A stretch of DNA of 64,000 bases from Planctomycetota bacterium (GTDB taxonomy: Bacteria > Planctomycetota > Phycisphaerae > Phycisphaerales > UBA1924), in assembly GCA_003696675.1 (NCBI GenBank), contig RFGH01000171.1, positions 1 to 64,000 of the forward strand. Direction: 5' to 3'. Positions within the stretch are counted from its first letter, which is position 1. Each line of letters starts with the position of its first letter. The notes beneath the pieces are model-generated. The model was not told where the DNA came from. It was given only the letters and a program-made list of their open reading frames with translations, and did no database searches. Below are positions 38,941 through 49,023 of this stretch, piece after piece. A program made the translations under genes and the position numbers.

Positions 38941-39638
38941 GGCTCGGCCCCCCCGTCGGGGCGCTCGAAGACGCGCAGTTCGTGGGCGTACCAGAGCATC
39001 GTGACATCCTCGGCGTGCACGGGGCGAAGGCCCTCCTCGGCGGCCCAGCGTTCGGCGTGCTCGACGGGCAGGTAGCGGATCCACTGGCGGGCCATGACCA
39101 GATCGTGCAGCCGGTTCATGAGGGCGTGGGGGAATCGGGTGTCGGCCATGTCCTTATAGATCAGCCGCCCCCCGGGGCGGACCCGGGCCGCGGCGTCGCG
39201 GAAGGCACGCTCTTGGTGCGCGGGCGGCACATGGTGCATCACATCGATCAGGCAGACCGCGTCGTAACGGTCGTCGGGTAGGCCCTGCTGGACGGGGCGG
39301 TGCTCGAAGCGGATCTCTGGGCCGGGTGCGAGTTTGCGCAATCGGGGGACCATTCCCTGGGCGAGCGCGATGGCGGGGGCGGAGGCGTCGATGCCTTGGG
39401 CGGAGCGGATGCGTCCGCTTGCGGCCAGCCGGGCGATGAGCAGGCCCCCGCCGCAGCCGATGTCGAGGATCGAGGCACCCGGCGGTATTTGCGCGGCCAG
39501 GAGTTCGATCGGGCAGATCCGGTGGCGGTGGTGCTGGATGAAGCGGGTCAGGCGGGGACCATCGGGGTAGAGATGGCGGGCCAGTTGTCCGATATCGTGC
39601 CCGGACGCGTCGGTTGTATTCGGCGTGTGGGTGGGCAT
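38937..39638 (-). CDS. Class I SAM-dependent methyltransferase
   Basis: GASILDIGCGGGLLIARLAA motif I; DAVCLIDVMHHVPP; overlaps next gene by 4 bp. Confidence 0.85.
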   Translation of the reverse strand: MPTHTPNTTDASGHDIGQLARHLYPDGPRLTRFIQHHRHRICPIELLAAQIPPGASILDIGCGGGLLIARLAASGRIRSAQGIDASAPAIALAQGMVPRLRKLAPGPEIRFEHRPVQQGLPDDRYDAVCLIDVMHHVPPAHQERAFRDAAARVRPGGRLIYKDMADTRFPHALMNRLHDLVMARQWIRYLPVEHAERWAAEEGLRPVHAEDVTMLWYAHELRVFERPDGGAEP

Positions 39639-39751
39639 GTTCTGCGGTCCGCGTTGGATCGTGGCATGATACGGGGCGGTTGGGACGAACCGGACGCGTG
39701 TCCGGGGCGTCGGAAGGCGTGGAAGGAGCATCGGCCGACCGGCCGGCGGGC

Positions 39752-40750
39752 ATGACCGAGTGCACGGATCACAGCACGACCGGCAACGCGGGCGAGGGGC
39801 CGAAGTACACGGGCGTGCGCGCGTTCGTGAAACTCGCGCGCCCCACGCAATGGTCGAAGAGCGCGTTTGTGCTCGTCGGGCCGGCGTACGGCTGGGCGCA
39901 GGGCGAGGCTTTTTCGTGGTGGGGCGCGGCGTGGGCCGCGGTGGCGTTCTCGCTCGCGTCCAGCGGTCTGTATGTGATCAACGACTGGTTCGACCGCGAG
40001 CGCGACCGCGTGCATCCACGCAAGCGCCATCGCCCGCTAGCGTCCGGGGCGGTTTCACCCCGGGCCGGGCTGGTGTACGCGTTGTGCCTGATCGCGGTGG
40101 CGATCGCGGCGTTGCTGCTGATCCCGGCGTGGCACACCCGGGCGATCGTGGGGGTGCTGCTCGGTCTGCATATCGGCAATGTCATGACCTATTCGGCGTA
40201 CTTCAAACGCAAGGTCATTGTCGATGTGCTCAGCCTGTCGATGGGGTTTGTGCTGCGGGTCATGGCGGGGTGCGCGGCGGTGGAGATCGAGCCGTCCTCA
40301 TGGCTGCTGAATGCGACGCTGTTCCTGAGCATGTTCCTTGCGTTCGGGAAACGACTGGGTGAGCGGCGGACGCTGGGCCCGGAGGCGGCGGCGGCTCGGT
40401 CGGTTCAGTCTGGTTATTCGGACGTACTTCTGGAAATGGCCGTGGTCGTGACCGCGGTCGCGACGCTGCTGACCTACGCCGGGTATGTGCAGAGCCGGGC
40501 GGAGGCCTATCTGGTGACTTTCGGCAGCCCGCAGGTGAAGGGCGTGGGGCCGGGTTTTGGTTTTAACCTGTTGTGGCTGACGATGTTACCGTCGACGCTC
40601 GCGGTGTTGCGGACGATGGTGCAGCTCGACCGGGGCAAGTACGACGATCCGACGGAACTGGCGATGCGGGACGCGGTGGTGCGGGTGTGCGCGGTGGCGT
40701 TCGTGGGTTTGACAGTGCTCGCGATCGCGTTCGGGACACGGGGTGGCTGA
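39752..40750 (+). CDS. UbiA-family prenyltransferase, decaprenyl-phosphate phosphoribosyltransferase-like
   Basis: KLARPTQWSKSAFV; SLASSGLYVINDWFDRERDRVHPRKRHRPLASGAVS; YSAYFKRKVIVDVLSLSMGFVLRVMAG. Confidence 0.8.
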   Translation: MTECTDHSTTGNAGEGPKYTGVRAFVKLARPTQWSKSAFVLVGPAYGWAQGEAFSWWGAAWAAVAFSLASSGLYVINDWFDRERDRVHPRKRHRPLASGAVSPRAGLVYALCLIAVAIAALLLIPAWHTRAIVGVLLGLHIGNVMTYSAYFKRKVIVDVLSLSMGFVLRVMAGCAAVEIEPSSWLLNATLFLSMFLAFGKRLGERRTLGPEAAAARSVQSGYSDVLLEMAVVVTAVATLLTYAGYVQSRAEAYLVTFGSPQVKGVGPGFGFNLLWLTMLPSTLAVLRTMVQLDRGKYDDPTELAMRDAVVRVCAVAFVGLTVLAIAFGTRGG

Positions 40751-40996
40751 AATTCGCGCGATGCGGGGCTTTGGAGCTTTTCCCGTTGAACCCGGAGCGT
40801 GTTTCGGCGGTAATTGCCCGTGCTGGAGGTGCGTCGCGCAGGCGTTGCGCGTCGAACCAGTGGTGATTTGTGGACTGTCGGGGCAGTCGCCGATACCGGT
40901 GGCCCTCGGTGTCTCGACCCTTGTTCTGGGGTCGGCCGGGGACGAGTGACCGGGGCGGGCCCGCCCGAAATGTGCGCCGTGCGCGTGGAGTGTGTG

Positions 40997-43900
40997 ATGG
41001 GTAACGAATGGAAGCGACTCGTATCGCCGCGGGCCCTGACGGGCGTGGTCGGCGCGTTGTTGGGCATCGGGGTGATGACCTCGCCGGTGCTGGCGCAGGA
41101 CGATGCGGTCCCCGAGGAGTCTCTGGACCTGTCGCAGGTGGCCGCGATGATGGGCGGTCGTGGCGGCGGGGCGGCCCGCAGCAACGACAACCTGCGTCCG
41201 TTCAAGGATGTCGCCGAGGGCTTCGAGCCGGTGATAAGCCAGGACGGGGCGTTCTACAGCGTCTGGATCAACCGCAAGACGAATCAGATGCTCGCCGAGC
41301 TGCCGCGCGGCTATGAGCGTCAGAACCACTTCTTCGCGATGACCGTGTCTGGCGGCGAGATCTTCGCCGGTCTGCAGGCCGCGGACATGTACACGCAGTG
41401 GAAGCGGATCAATGACCGCATGGCGCTGGTGCTGCCGCAGATCTCCGTGCGTTCGACCGGCGACCAGGAGAGCAAGGACTCGGTGGAGATGATCTTCACC
41501 GACCGCGTGCTGCTGGATGTGCCGGTGCTGTCGATCGGGCCGAGCGGGCAGCCGGTGATCGATCTGGATGACCTGCTCGTGGGCAATGCCGGCTCGTTCT
41601 TCGCAGGCTCGTCGCGCGGTCTCAACCGCAGCCTGACGACGATCAAGTCGGTCAAGGTGTTCCCGGAGAACATCGAAGTCGAGATCGAGGGGCCGGTCGC
41701 GGGCGGCGTGATGAAGTCGTTCCACTATTCGATCAGCCTGATCCGGGGCACTCCGGGGTTCAAGCCCCGCGAGGCGGACCCGCGCGTCGGCTATTTCACG
41801 ACCAGCTACCGCGACCTGGGCAAGTTCACGCGTGACGAAACGAATCAGCGGTACATCAACCGCTGGCATCTGGAGAAGGCGGACCCCAAGCTCAAGTTGA
41901 GCCCGCCCAAGCAGCCCATCGTCTATTATGTCGAGCACACGGTGCCGATCCGCTACCGCCGCTGGGTTCGTGAGGGCATCGAGCAGTGGAACGACGCCTT
42001 CCGCAAGGTGGGCATCGACGGGGCCATCGAGGTGCGTTTCCAGGACAAGTCGTCCGGCGCGCACATGGACAAGGATCCCGAGGATGTGCGTTACAACTTC
42101 ATCCGCTGGATCAGCAACGATGTGGCCACGGCCATCGGGCCGAGCCGCGTGAACCCCATGACCGGCGAGATTCTCGACGCCGATGTGGTGCTCACCGACG
42201 GGTGGATCCGCGTGTTCACCTATCGGTGGGATGAGCTGCTGGGCGATCTGGCGGTCGAGGGCATGAGCCCGCAGACGCTGGCGTGGCTGGAGCGCAATCC
42301 GCGTTGGGACCCGCGTCTCCGTCTGGCAAGCCCCGAGCGCCGCGATCAGATCCTGATCGAGCGGCAGGCCCGCGGGGTGACACGCTACGGCGGGCACGCG
42401 CTGGACACGGCCGACCCGACGCTGCTCGGCGACAACGAGTTCGACGGTCTTCTGCGGACCAGCCAGGTTTCCGGCATGTGCCGGGCGGCGAGCGGCAAGG
42501 CGCTCGACCTTGCGATGATGCGGATGTACCTGGCTGCGTTCGATACCGCGGCGGCGATCGAAGAGACCGTGGCCGCCCGTGATGAGGACAAGCCGAAATT
42601 GGATCCCGAGACGATCGAGATGATCCGCAAGCAGCTCGAGGAGAACCCCGCGTTGCGTGCGATGGTGCCGGCCGATGTTCTGGCGATGCTGGAAGAGCCG
42701 GCCGCCGAGGAACAGGCCGAGGAGCCGAAGGAAGAGCCCAAAGGCGAGGAGAAGCCCAAGGCGCCCAAGCAGGATCCGGGCGAGCTGATCGACGGCGTGC
42801 CGGAATGGTTCGTCGGGCCGATGCTGGCCGAACTGGTCGCGCACGAGGTGGGTCACACGCTGGGGCTTCGCCACAACTTCAAGGGTTCGAGCGCGTACGA
42901 CCTCGAGACGATCAACTCGGACGAGTTCAAGGGCAAGAAGCCGTGGTCGACTTCGGTGATGGACTACAACGGCATCAACATCCGGATGCCGGGGTACGGC
43001 GCCGAGCAGGGCGATTTCTCGGTGATCGACATCGGGCCGTATGACTACTGGGCCATCGAGTTCGGCTACGGCAACGATCCGAAGAAGACACTCGAGCGCG
43101 TGGCCGAGCCGGAGCTGCAGTACGGCACCGACGAGGACACCTGGGGCCCGGACCCGACTGCCCGGCGCTACGACCTGGGCAAGGACCCGCTGGTGTGGGC
43201 CGAGAATCAGATGGCGTTCGTGCGTCACCTGCGTGAACGCCTGCTGACCGATTTCGTCGAGGACGGCGACAGCTGGGCAAAGGCGCGGCGCGGTTACCGC
43301 ATCACGCTGGGCACCCAGACGCAGATGCTCTCCATGGCGGCCAACTGGGTCGGTTCGGCCTATGTGTATCGCGACAAGAAGGGCGACCCGAACGGGCGTG
43401 TCCCGATCGATCCCGTCACGGCAGATCAGCAGCGCAAGGCTCTGTCGTTCGTGATCGAGAACTCTTTCAAGGACGAGGCGTTCGGCATCACACCGGAACT
43501 GCTCCGCCACACCACGGTGGACAAGTGGTTCGACGACGCAGGGTACATGGACGCGCTGGCGGATGCCACGATCCCGATCCACGATCAGGTGATGGGCATT
43601 CAGGCGTCGGCGATGTCGATGATTCTCAACCCCGGCACCCTCCAGCGGGTCTACGACCTCGAGCTGTACTCCCCGGCTGACCAGGATGTGCTGACGCTCG
43701 CGGAGGTCATGAACACCATCCGCGACGCTGTGTGGTCGGAGCTGGATACGGAGGCTTCCCAGAAGTTCACCGATCGCAAGCCGATGATCTCTTCCCTGCG
43801 TCGGAACCTCCAGCGTGAGCATGTGGAGCGTCTGATCGATCTGTCCATGAACCCAAGCGGGTTCAGCGCGGTCGACATGCCGGTCCGCACGCTGGCGGTG

Positions 43901-44101
43901 GCCCAGCTCCGCGATCTGCATGGTCGGATCGAGAAGCGGATGGGCAATGCCGGCCAGCTCGACTCGTACACGAGCGCCCACCTGGGCGAGATCGCGGTGC
44001 GGATCGAGAAGGCCCTCGACGCCGCGTACATCTATAACACGGATGACATCGGCGGCGGCGGTTTCCCGATGTTCCTGTTCGGACGCGACGCGGAAGACTG
44101 A
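40997..44101 (+). CDS. Secreted zinc-dependent metalloprotease (DUF5117/DUF4953-type)
   Basis: Signal peptide; YVEHTVPIRYRRWVREGIEQWNDAFRKVGI; LVAHEVGHTLGLRHNFKGSS zinc motif. Confidence 0.88.
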   Translation: MGNEWKRLVSPRALTGVVGALLGIGVMTSPVLAQDDAVPEESLDLSQVAAMMGGRGGGAARSNDNLRPFKDVAEGFEPVISQDGAFYSVWINRKTNQMLAELPRGYERQNHFFAMTVSGGEIFAGLQAADMYTQWKRINDRMALVLPQISVRSTGDQESKDSVEMIFTDRVLLDVPVLSIGPSGQPVIDLDDLLVGNAGSFFAGSSRGLNRSLTTIKSVKVFPENIEVEIEGPVAGGVMKSFHYSISLIRGTPGFKPREADPRVGYFTTSYRDLGKFTRDETNQRYINRWHLEKADPKLKLSPPKQPIVYYVEHTVPIRYRRWVREGIEQWNDAFRKVGIDGAIEVRFQDKSSGAHMDKDPEDVRYNFIRWISNDVATAIGPSRVNPMTGEILDADVVLTDGWIRVFTYRWDELLGDLAVEGMSPQTLAWLERNPRWDPRLRLASPERRDQILIERQARGVTRYGGHALDTADPTLLGDNEFDGLLRTSQVSGMCRAASGKALDLAMMRMYLAAFDTAAAIEETVAARDEDKPKLDPETIEMIRKQLEENPALRAMVPADVLAMLEEPAAEEQAEEPKEEPKGEEKPKAPKQDPGELIDGVPEWFVGPMLAELVAHEVGHTLGLRHNFKGSSAYDLETINSDEFKGKKPWSTSVMDYNGINIRMPGYGAEQGDFSVIDIGPYDYWAIEFGYGNDPKKTLERVAEPELQYGTDEDTWGPDPTARRYDLGKDPLVWAENQMAFVRHLRERLLTDFVEDGDSWAKARRGYRITLGTQTQMLSMAANWVGSAYVYRDKKGDPNGRVPIDPVTADQQRKALSFVIENSFKDEAFGITPELLRHTTVDKWFDDAGYMDALADATIPIHDQVMGIQASAMSMILNPGTLQRVYDLELYSPADQDVLTLAEVMNTIRDAVWSELDTEASQKFTDRKPMISSLRRNLQREHVERLIDLSMNPSGFSAVDMPVRTLAVAQLRDLHGRIEKRMGNAGQLDSYTSAHLGEIAVRIEKALDAAYIYNTDDIGGGGFPMFLFGRDAED

Positions 44102-44129
44102 TCCGCTTCGCGTGAGAAGTCGATGAACA

Positions 44130-44160
44130 GGGGCGGGCTCCGGGAGCCCGCCCCTTTTTC
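44130..44160 (+). terminator. Rho-independent terminator
   Basis: GGGGCGGGCTC-cgg-GAGCCCGCCCC-TTTTTC. Confidence 0.9.
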
Positions 44161-44179
44161 GTAGGGTCGCCCCGGCACG

Positions 44180-45175
44180 ATGAACCACGCCAGCGCATCG
44201 CGGTACAAGCGGCTGCTGTCTCGGCTTCTGGCCGGGCTGGTGGTTGTGTGGTGGGGCTCGACCGCGTTCGGGCGCGGCTGGTTTCTTTTCGATGTGCTGG
44301 CCTCGTGGCAGGCTCAGATCCTGCCGATCGCCCTGTTGGGATGCGCGGGGTGTCTTCTGCTCCGCCGTCGCAGCGAGGCGGCGGCCGCGGCGCTGGCGTG
44401 CGGTTTGGCGGCCTGGCCCCTGGTTGCCGGTCGCCCGCTGACACTCCCCCGCACGGATCTGGACTCGGCCCCGGTCGCGGGCGCGGTGCGGATCGTCAGT
44501 CTGAACATCGATCCGCGGAACCCGGAGTGGCTTGCAGACTTGCGGCGTGTGTGGTCGTGGCAGCCCGACATCGTGGTGCTGATCGAGTCATCCCCCGAGA
44601 TGTGGCGGGCGATCGTCCGCAACGGGCTGCTGGACGGGACCGAGTGGCTCTATCACGAGCGCCGGGCGTGGGTCGGCGACATGACTTCCCCGTGCTTTGT
44701 GCTTTCACGCTGGCCCTTGGAACGGCTCGATCCCGGTCCGACCCCGGACGCGGAACGGGATGTGCTGCTGGCCCGGGTGGAGCGCCCGGAGGGGGCGTTT
44801 GTCATTTCGGCGGTTCACCCGCACTCGCCGCGGTCGCTGGAGCGGTGGGTCCGGGGAAACGCGCAGATTCGCACGACGGCGCAGTGTTTTTCCTTTGCTC
44901 TGAAGGGCGAGACCGAACCGTTGGTGGTCGGGGCCGATCTCAACTCCGGCCCGGCGGGGTGGCGTGGCTCGGCGATGCGGGCGGCGGGGCTGAGCATGTG
45001 CAAGCCGGTTCTGGGAGGCTGGGGCAGTTTTCCGTCCGGAGTGCCGGGGGCGCTGCGGGTTCAGCTCGATGATGTGTGGGTGTCCGATGGTGCCCGCCCG
45101 GTCGCCTGGGCGAGTGTCGAGGGGCTCGGCAGCGATCACTGTGCCGTGGTGGTCGATGTGGTCTTCGAGCGTTGA
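44180..45175 (+). CDS. Membrane-anchored endonuclease/exonuclease/phosphatase family protein
   Basis: N-terminal TM; VRIVSLNID, VVGADLNSGP, LDDVWVSDG, GSDHCAVVVDV. Confidence 0.82.
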   Translation: MNHASASRYKRLLSRLLAGLVVVWWGSTAFGRGWFLFDVLASWQAQILPIALLGCAGCLLLRRRSEAAAAALACGLAAWPLVAGRPLTLPRTDLDSAPVAGAVRIVSLNIDPRNPEWLADLRRVWSWQPDIVVLIESSPEMWRAIVRNGLLDGTEWLYHERRAWVGDMTSPCFVLSRWPLERLDPGPTPDAERDVLLARVERPEGAFVISAVHPHSPRSLERWVRGNAQIRTTAQCFSFALKGETEPLVVGADLNSGPAGWRGSAMRAAGLSMCKPVLGGWGSFPSGVPGALRVQLDDVWVSDGARPVAWASVEGLGSDHCAVVVDVVFER

Positions 45176-46812
45176 AAGCGTGCGGGCACGAGCCGGAGCA
45201 GGCGCTGCCGGTCGTCCGCCCGCAGGGCCACGGCGAAGATCGCGCCCATCGTGACCGTGCCGAACACCGCCATCGACCCGAGCAGCGGGATGGGACGCAT
45301 GGCGTTTCCGAGCGCCTCGGACGGTCCGGTGCCGAAGCCGAGGGAGGTCGCGTCTCCGGTCGCGAAGAGGACGCCGAGACCCGCTGCCGCACCGATGGCG
45401 ACCGCGAGCAGTGGGCGGGTGAACGAGCCGAGCAGGCCGGCCGGGCTGAGGTGCAGGCACTTGGCTGCGACGATGGGGATGCCGAAGAGGTGCAGCCCGC
45501 AGAACACGGCGGTGAAGGAGATCGCCGGGCCGATGGCGACCAGGTGGTCTGGAAGGACGAACATCAGGACCAGCCCCGCCAGGGGCGCGATTGCACCGCC
45601 CGTAATGACAAGCGGCGCGTAGGAGCGCACAAACCCTGCCCCATAGAGAACGATGACCCAGGTGTCGGAAATGGCCCGGGCGGCGAGTGCGGCGGCGAGG
45701 ACGCGGGTCATGAGCACCGCGTCGGGCATGACCGCGGCGTAATCCTCGACCTGCCCGCCCACCCAGAGGTGGAGGATCGGATAGGCATACAGGAACACGC
45801 CCATGCCCGCAGGGAGGGCGACCACGGAGGTGAGCCGGGTCTGGATGTTGACCAGCCGCTGGAGTTTGGCGCGGGCTTCGTCGCCGCCTTCCTTGGCAAG
45901 CCGGGCGCTGACGGCGTCGGAGCCGAACTGCATGCCCGTGGTGGCCATGCGGATGTAGGCGACCAGGCGGAAGCCCACGCCCCAGGCGGCGTTGGCGAGC
46001 GGGCCGAGCACTAGGTTGAGGAGCACGGGGGGGATCTGCTCGTGCAGGTTCATCGCGATCTGCACGCCGGAGTTCCAGGAGAAGGTGCCCATGACCTCGC
46101 GGATCGCGCCGGGTTCGGGTCGGCGGAAGGTGGGCATCAGGCGTCGGTCGCGGGCGATCAGGTCGATCATGCCCGCCAGATAGACGAGGATGGAAAGGCC
46201 CGACCAGACCACGCCGAGCCACAGGAGGCCCGAGGCCGGGTCCTCGATGCGCAGACCCCACCCGAGCAGCAGCACCGCGACGAGCTGCGTCGCCCGCAGC
46301 GTCACGAACCAGACCGAATAGGCGACGAAGCGCTCGACGACGAGATACATGTTCAGCGTCGGGCTGAACAGGATCATCGCGGCGGTCTGCACGCCCTGGG
46401 CCACCACAAACCAGACGGTCGCGGTCAGCATGCCGTCCGGGATTTTGAACAGCGGCAGCGTGGCGATCACCGCGCCGAAGGTCAGGGCGGTCAGGATGGC
46501 GAAGATCAGTGAGAGGCGGTACAGGGCGGCAAAGGCTCTGCGGAAGGGCTGGTCGCCGGCGTGGTAGGCGCTGCCCAGCTCGCGGACGAGCGACTGCTGC
46601 ATGATCTGCCGGAAGATGGCCGCCAGCCCGATGTTCGCGCCGAGCAGGGCGACCAGCCCGAAGGCTTCGTCACCGAGCCATCGGAACATGAGGGGCACGA
46701 CGAGGATGCCGATGGTCAGGGTGCTGCCGAGGCGTGCGTAGTTGGCGAAGATGCGGACGGCGTGGCCGCGGAGTTCGGACTTCGGGGCCTGTGCGGCGGG
46801 GGGGTTAGACAT
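45136..46812 (-). CDS. Polysaccharide flippase (Wzx/MATE-like)
   Basis: ANYARLGSTLTIGILVVPLMFRWLGDEAFGLVALLGANIG; about 12 TM. Confidence 0.8.
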   Translation of the reverse strand: MSNPPAAQAPKSELRGHAVRIFANYARLGSTLTIGILVVPLMFRWLGDEAFGLVALLGANIGLAAIFRQIMQQSLVRELGSAYHAGDQPFRRAFAALYRLSLIFAILTALTFGAVIATLPLFKIPDGMLTATVWFVVAQGVQTAAMILFSPTLNMYLVVERFVAYSVWFVTLRATQLVAVLLLGWGLRIEDPASGLLWLGVVWSGLSILVYLAGMIDLIARDRRLMPTFRRPEPGAIREVMGTFSWNSGVQIAMNLHEQIPPVLLNLVLGPLANAAWGVGFRLVAYIRMATTGMQFGSDAVSARLAKEGGDEARAKLQRLVNIQTRLTSVVALPAGMGVFLYAYPILHLWVGGQVEDYAAVMPDAVLMTRVLAAALAARAISDTWVIVLYGAGFVRSYAPLVITGGAIAPLAGLVLMFVLPDHLVAIGPAISFTAVFCGLHLFGIPIVAAKCLHLSPAGLLGSFTRPLLAVAIGAAAGLGVLFATGDATSLGFGTGPSEALGNAMRPIPLLGSMAVFGTVTMGAIFAVALRADDRQRLLRLVPARFQRSKTTSTTTAQ

Positions 46813-48190
46813 ACGGCTCTTCTTGGGAGTGTTCGTAGGTTGCCTCTTCGTACTCCTGGTATTCATCGCCCTCCCACTCGGCATCCCGTTTGATGAAGCC
46901 GAGGGTCTTGAGCACCCAGGCCAGGCTTTGCATGATGACAAACGCGCCGATGATGTTGATCATGCCGATGAAGAAGAAGGTGCCCAGCTCGCCGCGGGGC
47001 ATGCCGATGAACTGCCCGATGGCGGCGCCCATCGGGAGCACGATGAAGGGATCATCGGCGTACCATGCGGCGAGGCGGTCGAGGACGCGGATGAGGGCAC
47101 CGAGGAACAGTGGGTACATCCACAGCGCGAGCCAGGGGTTGTCATTCTCGACATGGCCGATGATGCCCGGGCCGATGTTGTAGTTGTCCGGGCGCTTGGC
47201 GATGTGCACTTCCTGCTGGGGCATGGTGAGGGCGAGGGCGGTGGGTTTATTGGGCCAGATCGCCCGGGGAACTGGCATGAGAAGGACCATGCGGACCGAG
47301 TGGAGCGTGTCGTACTCCTTGGATTCGGGGCGGGATTCGATCAGCCACATGCTGGCCATGCCGGCCGCCTGACCCGACAGGACATCCGCGAGCCCGTCGC
47401 TGAGCTTGGCTTCGCGCAGAGACATAATATTTTCTATGATGCCGCGATCGCGGAACTCGGGCGAGCGGACAGAGGTCACGGCAAAGATGAGGACCACGCC
47501 GGCCGCTGCCAGAGCGGTCAGACGCATCGTCATCTTGGCGGGCGGCAGCGCCCGCCAGCGTGCGAAGTAGGCAGCCCACATCACGGCAACGATCACACCC
47601 AGCAGGTCGCGGCGGCCGAAGTTTTGATAGAAAGTCAGCGCCATGCAGAAAAGGATGATCGCGGAGGAAGGGATCAAGTAGACCGGATTAGCCAGGCGCG
47701 GGGCAGCTACCCAGGATGCAAGTCCCGCGCCGACTGCGTACAGACCAAACGCAAGATAGCCCATGCCGGGTCCAATGATCGGGACTCGGTTGAGCACGAA
47801 CTGACAGAAGAGACCCGCCGGGATGGTGGACACGGCGATGACCAGCAGGTTGAAAGGCGCCATCCGGAAGGTCCCGGACTTGCGACGCCCGATGAAACGG
47901 TCGACCGGGCCGGTCATCATCCGCCCCGCGATGAAGAAAAGAATCAGGAAGATCGTCAGTTTGCCCGCGAACGCGACAGCCGATCCGGCCATGTCCGCCG
48001 GGATGAACTCGCCCGCTGCGTTGTCTCCGAGGGTGTAGGCCGTGCCCGTTACCTGGAAGATCAGCATGCCGAGCAGGAAGAAGTTCCGCAAGGAGATCAG
48101 TTCCTCATACCGGGTAAAGCCGTCGCGCAGGATGATCCACACGATCACCGCGGCGACCAGAAGCAGATAGAGGGTGACCAGTGTGATCAT
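46805..48190 (-). CDS. O-antigen/EPS polymerase-like multi-TM protein
   Basis: Many TM; MVLLMPVPRAIWPNKPTAL typical of Wzy-like polymerases. Confidence 0.7.
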   Translation of the reverse strand: MITLVTLYLLLVAAVIVWIILRDGFTRYEELISLRNFFLLGMLIFQVTGTAYTLGDNAAGEFIPADMAGSAVAFAGKLTIFLILFFIAGRMMTGPVDRFIGRRKSGTFRMAPFNLLVIAVSTIPAGLFCQFVLNRVPIIGPGMGYLAFGLYAVGAGLASWVAAPRLANPVYLIPSSAIILFCMALTFYQNFGRRDLLGVIVAVMWAAYFARWRALPPAKMTMRLTALAAAGVVLIFAVTSVRSPEFRDRGIIENIMSLREAKLSDGLADVLSGQAAGMASMWLIESRPESKEYDTLHSVRMVLLMPVPRAIWPNKPTALALTMPQQEVHIAKRPDNYNIGPGIIGHVENDNPWLALWMYPLFLGALIRVLDRLAAWYADDPFIVLPMGAAIGQFIGMPRGELGTFFFIGMINIIGAFVIMQSLAWVLKTLGFIKRDAEWEGDEYQEYEEATYEHSQEEPYV

Positions 48191-49023
48191 GCGGTTTTCC
48201 CTGTCGCTTCGGGTGCTTGGGGGCAGGCTCCCCAGGTCTTCCAGTCCTTGGACTGTTCGTAGCCGAGCCGAACGAGCGTCTCGCCGGCGAGATCGGCGAA
48301 GACTTGGCGGGCCTCATCGCTGAAGTGGTTCACCCAGTCTCCCACAACACCTTTGCGGATGAAGGACCCGCGGTCTTCCTCGCCCGGCGCACGCCCGGCC
48401 GCCCGTTCCATGCTGTGCCCGCTGACGGCCCGCTCCACACGCCACGCCTCGGGTTGGACGCCGTGGGCTTCGGCGATGCGGGTCATCTCGGCGATGCAAT
48501 CGGTCCGCAACGCCTCGTAGCGTGTGTAGACCGTGTGGGGACGATCCCACCACTCGTTGTTGTAGTGTTGCCAGCTCGAGGGGGCGCCCAGCGGGTTTTT
48601 GCTCAGGTGCTCGATGAACCTTGGCAGGTGCGTGCGAATGTCGTTGAGATCAGCATCCGGACCGTAGAGCTTGTCGAGCGTGATCCCGAATCCTCGTTCG
48701 ACCGGATTGTGCCGCTCGCGGACGAAGTGGAAGTAGAACGAGACCATGACATCCCGCCCGTCCCGGACGAGGAAGGTGACATTGCGGTATCCCTTGTGGT
48801 AGGCCCAGTGGCCGTGGACGACCGAGGGCATCGCGACGGGCATGGAGGCGTACTGGGCGAAGGGAAGCTGAAGCGTGTCGGCGAGCATGCGGCACAGCCA
48901 GGTCCCGCCGCATTTGGGGTACTCGAGAACCGGATGGATCTGGAAGAGATCAGCATAGCGCCGGCAGATCAGACGGGTGACATGGTTCGACACGCGGCGC
49001 ATCATGAAGGGAACAGAGGACAT
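48187..49023 (-). CDS. Sulfotransferase
   Basis: PAPS motif EYPKCGGTWLCRMLADTL; VTFLVRDGRDVMVSFYFHF; C-terminal RKGVVGDWVNHF. Confidence 0.85.
   Translation of the reverse strand: MSSVPFMMRRVSNHVTRLICRRYADLFQIHPVLEYPKCGGTWLCRMLADTLQLPFAQYASMPVAMPSVVHGHWAYHKGYRNVTFLVRDGRDVMVSFYFHFVRERHNPVERGFGITLDKLYGPDADLNDIRTHLPRFIEHLSKNPLGAPSSWQHYNNEWWDRPHTVYTRYEALRTDCIAEMTRIAEAHGVQPEAWRVERAVSGHSMERAAGRAPGEEDRGSFIRKGVVGDWVNHFSDEARQVFADLAGETLVRLGYEQSKDWKTWGACPQAPEATGKTA

Noticed and set aside
40586-44188. 1200-aa minus-strand ORF antisense to the metalloprotease
   Set aside because: Shadow ORF from high-GC codon bias; Arg/His/Val-rich with no recognisable domain, while the plus strand encodes a clear zinc metalloprotease.
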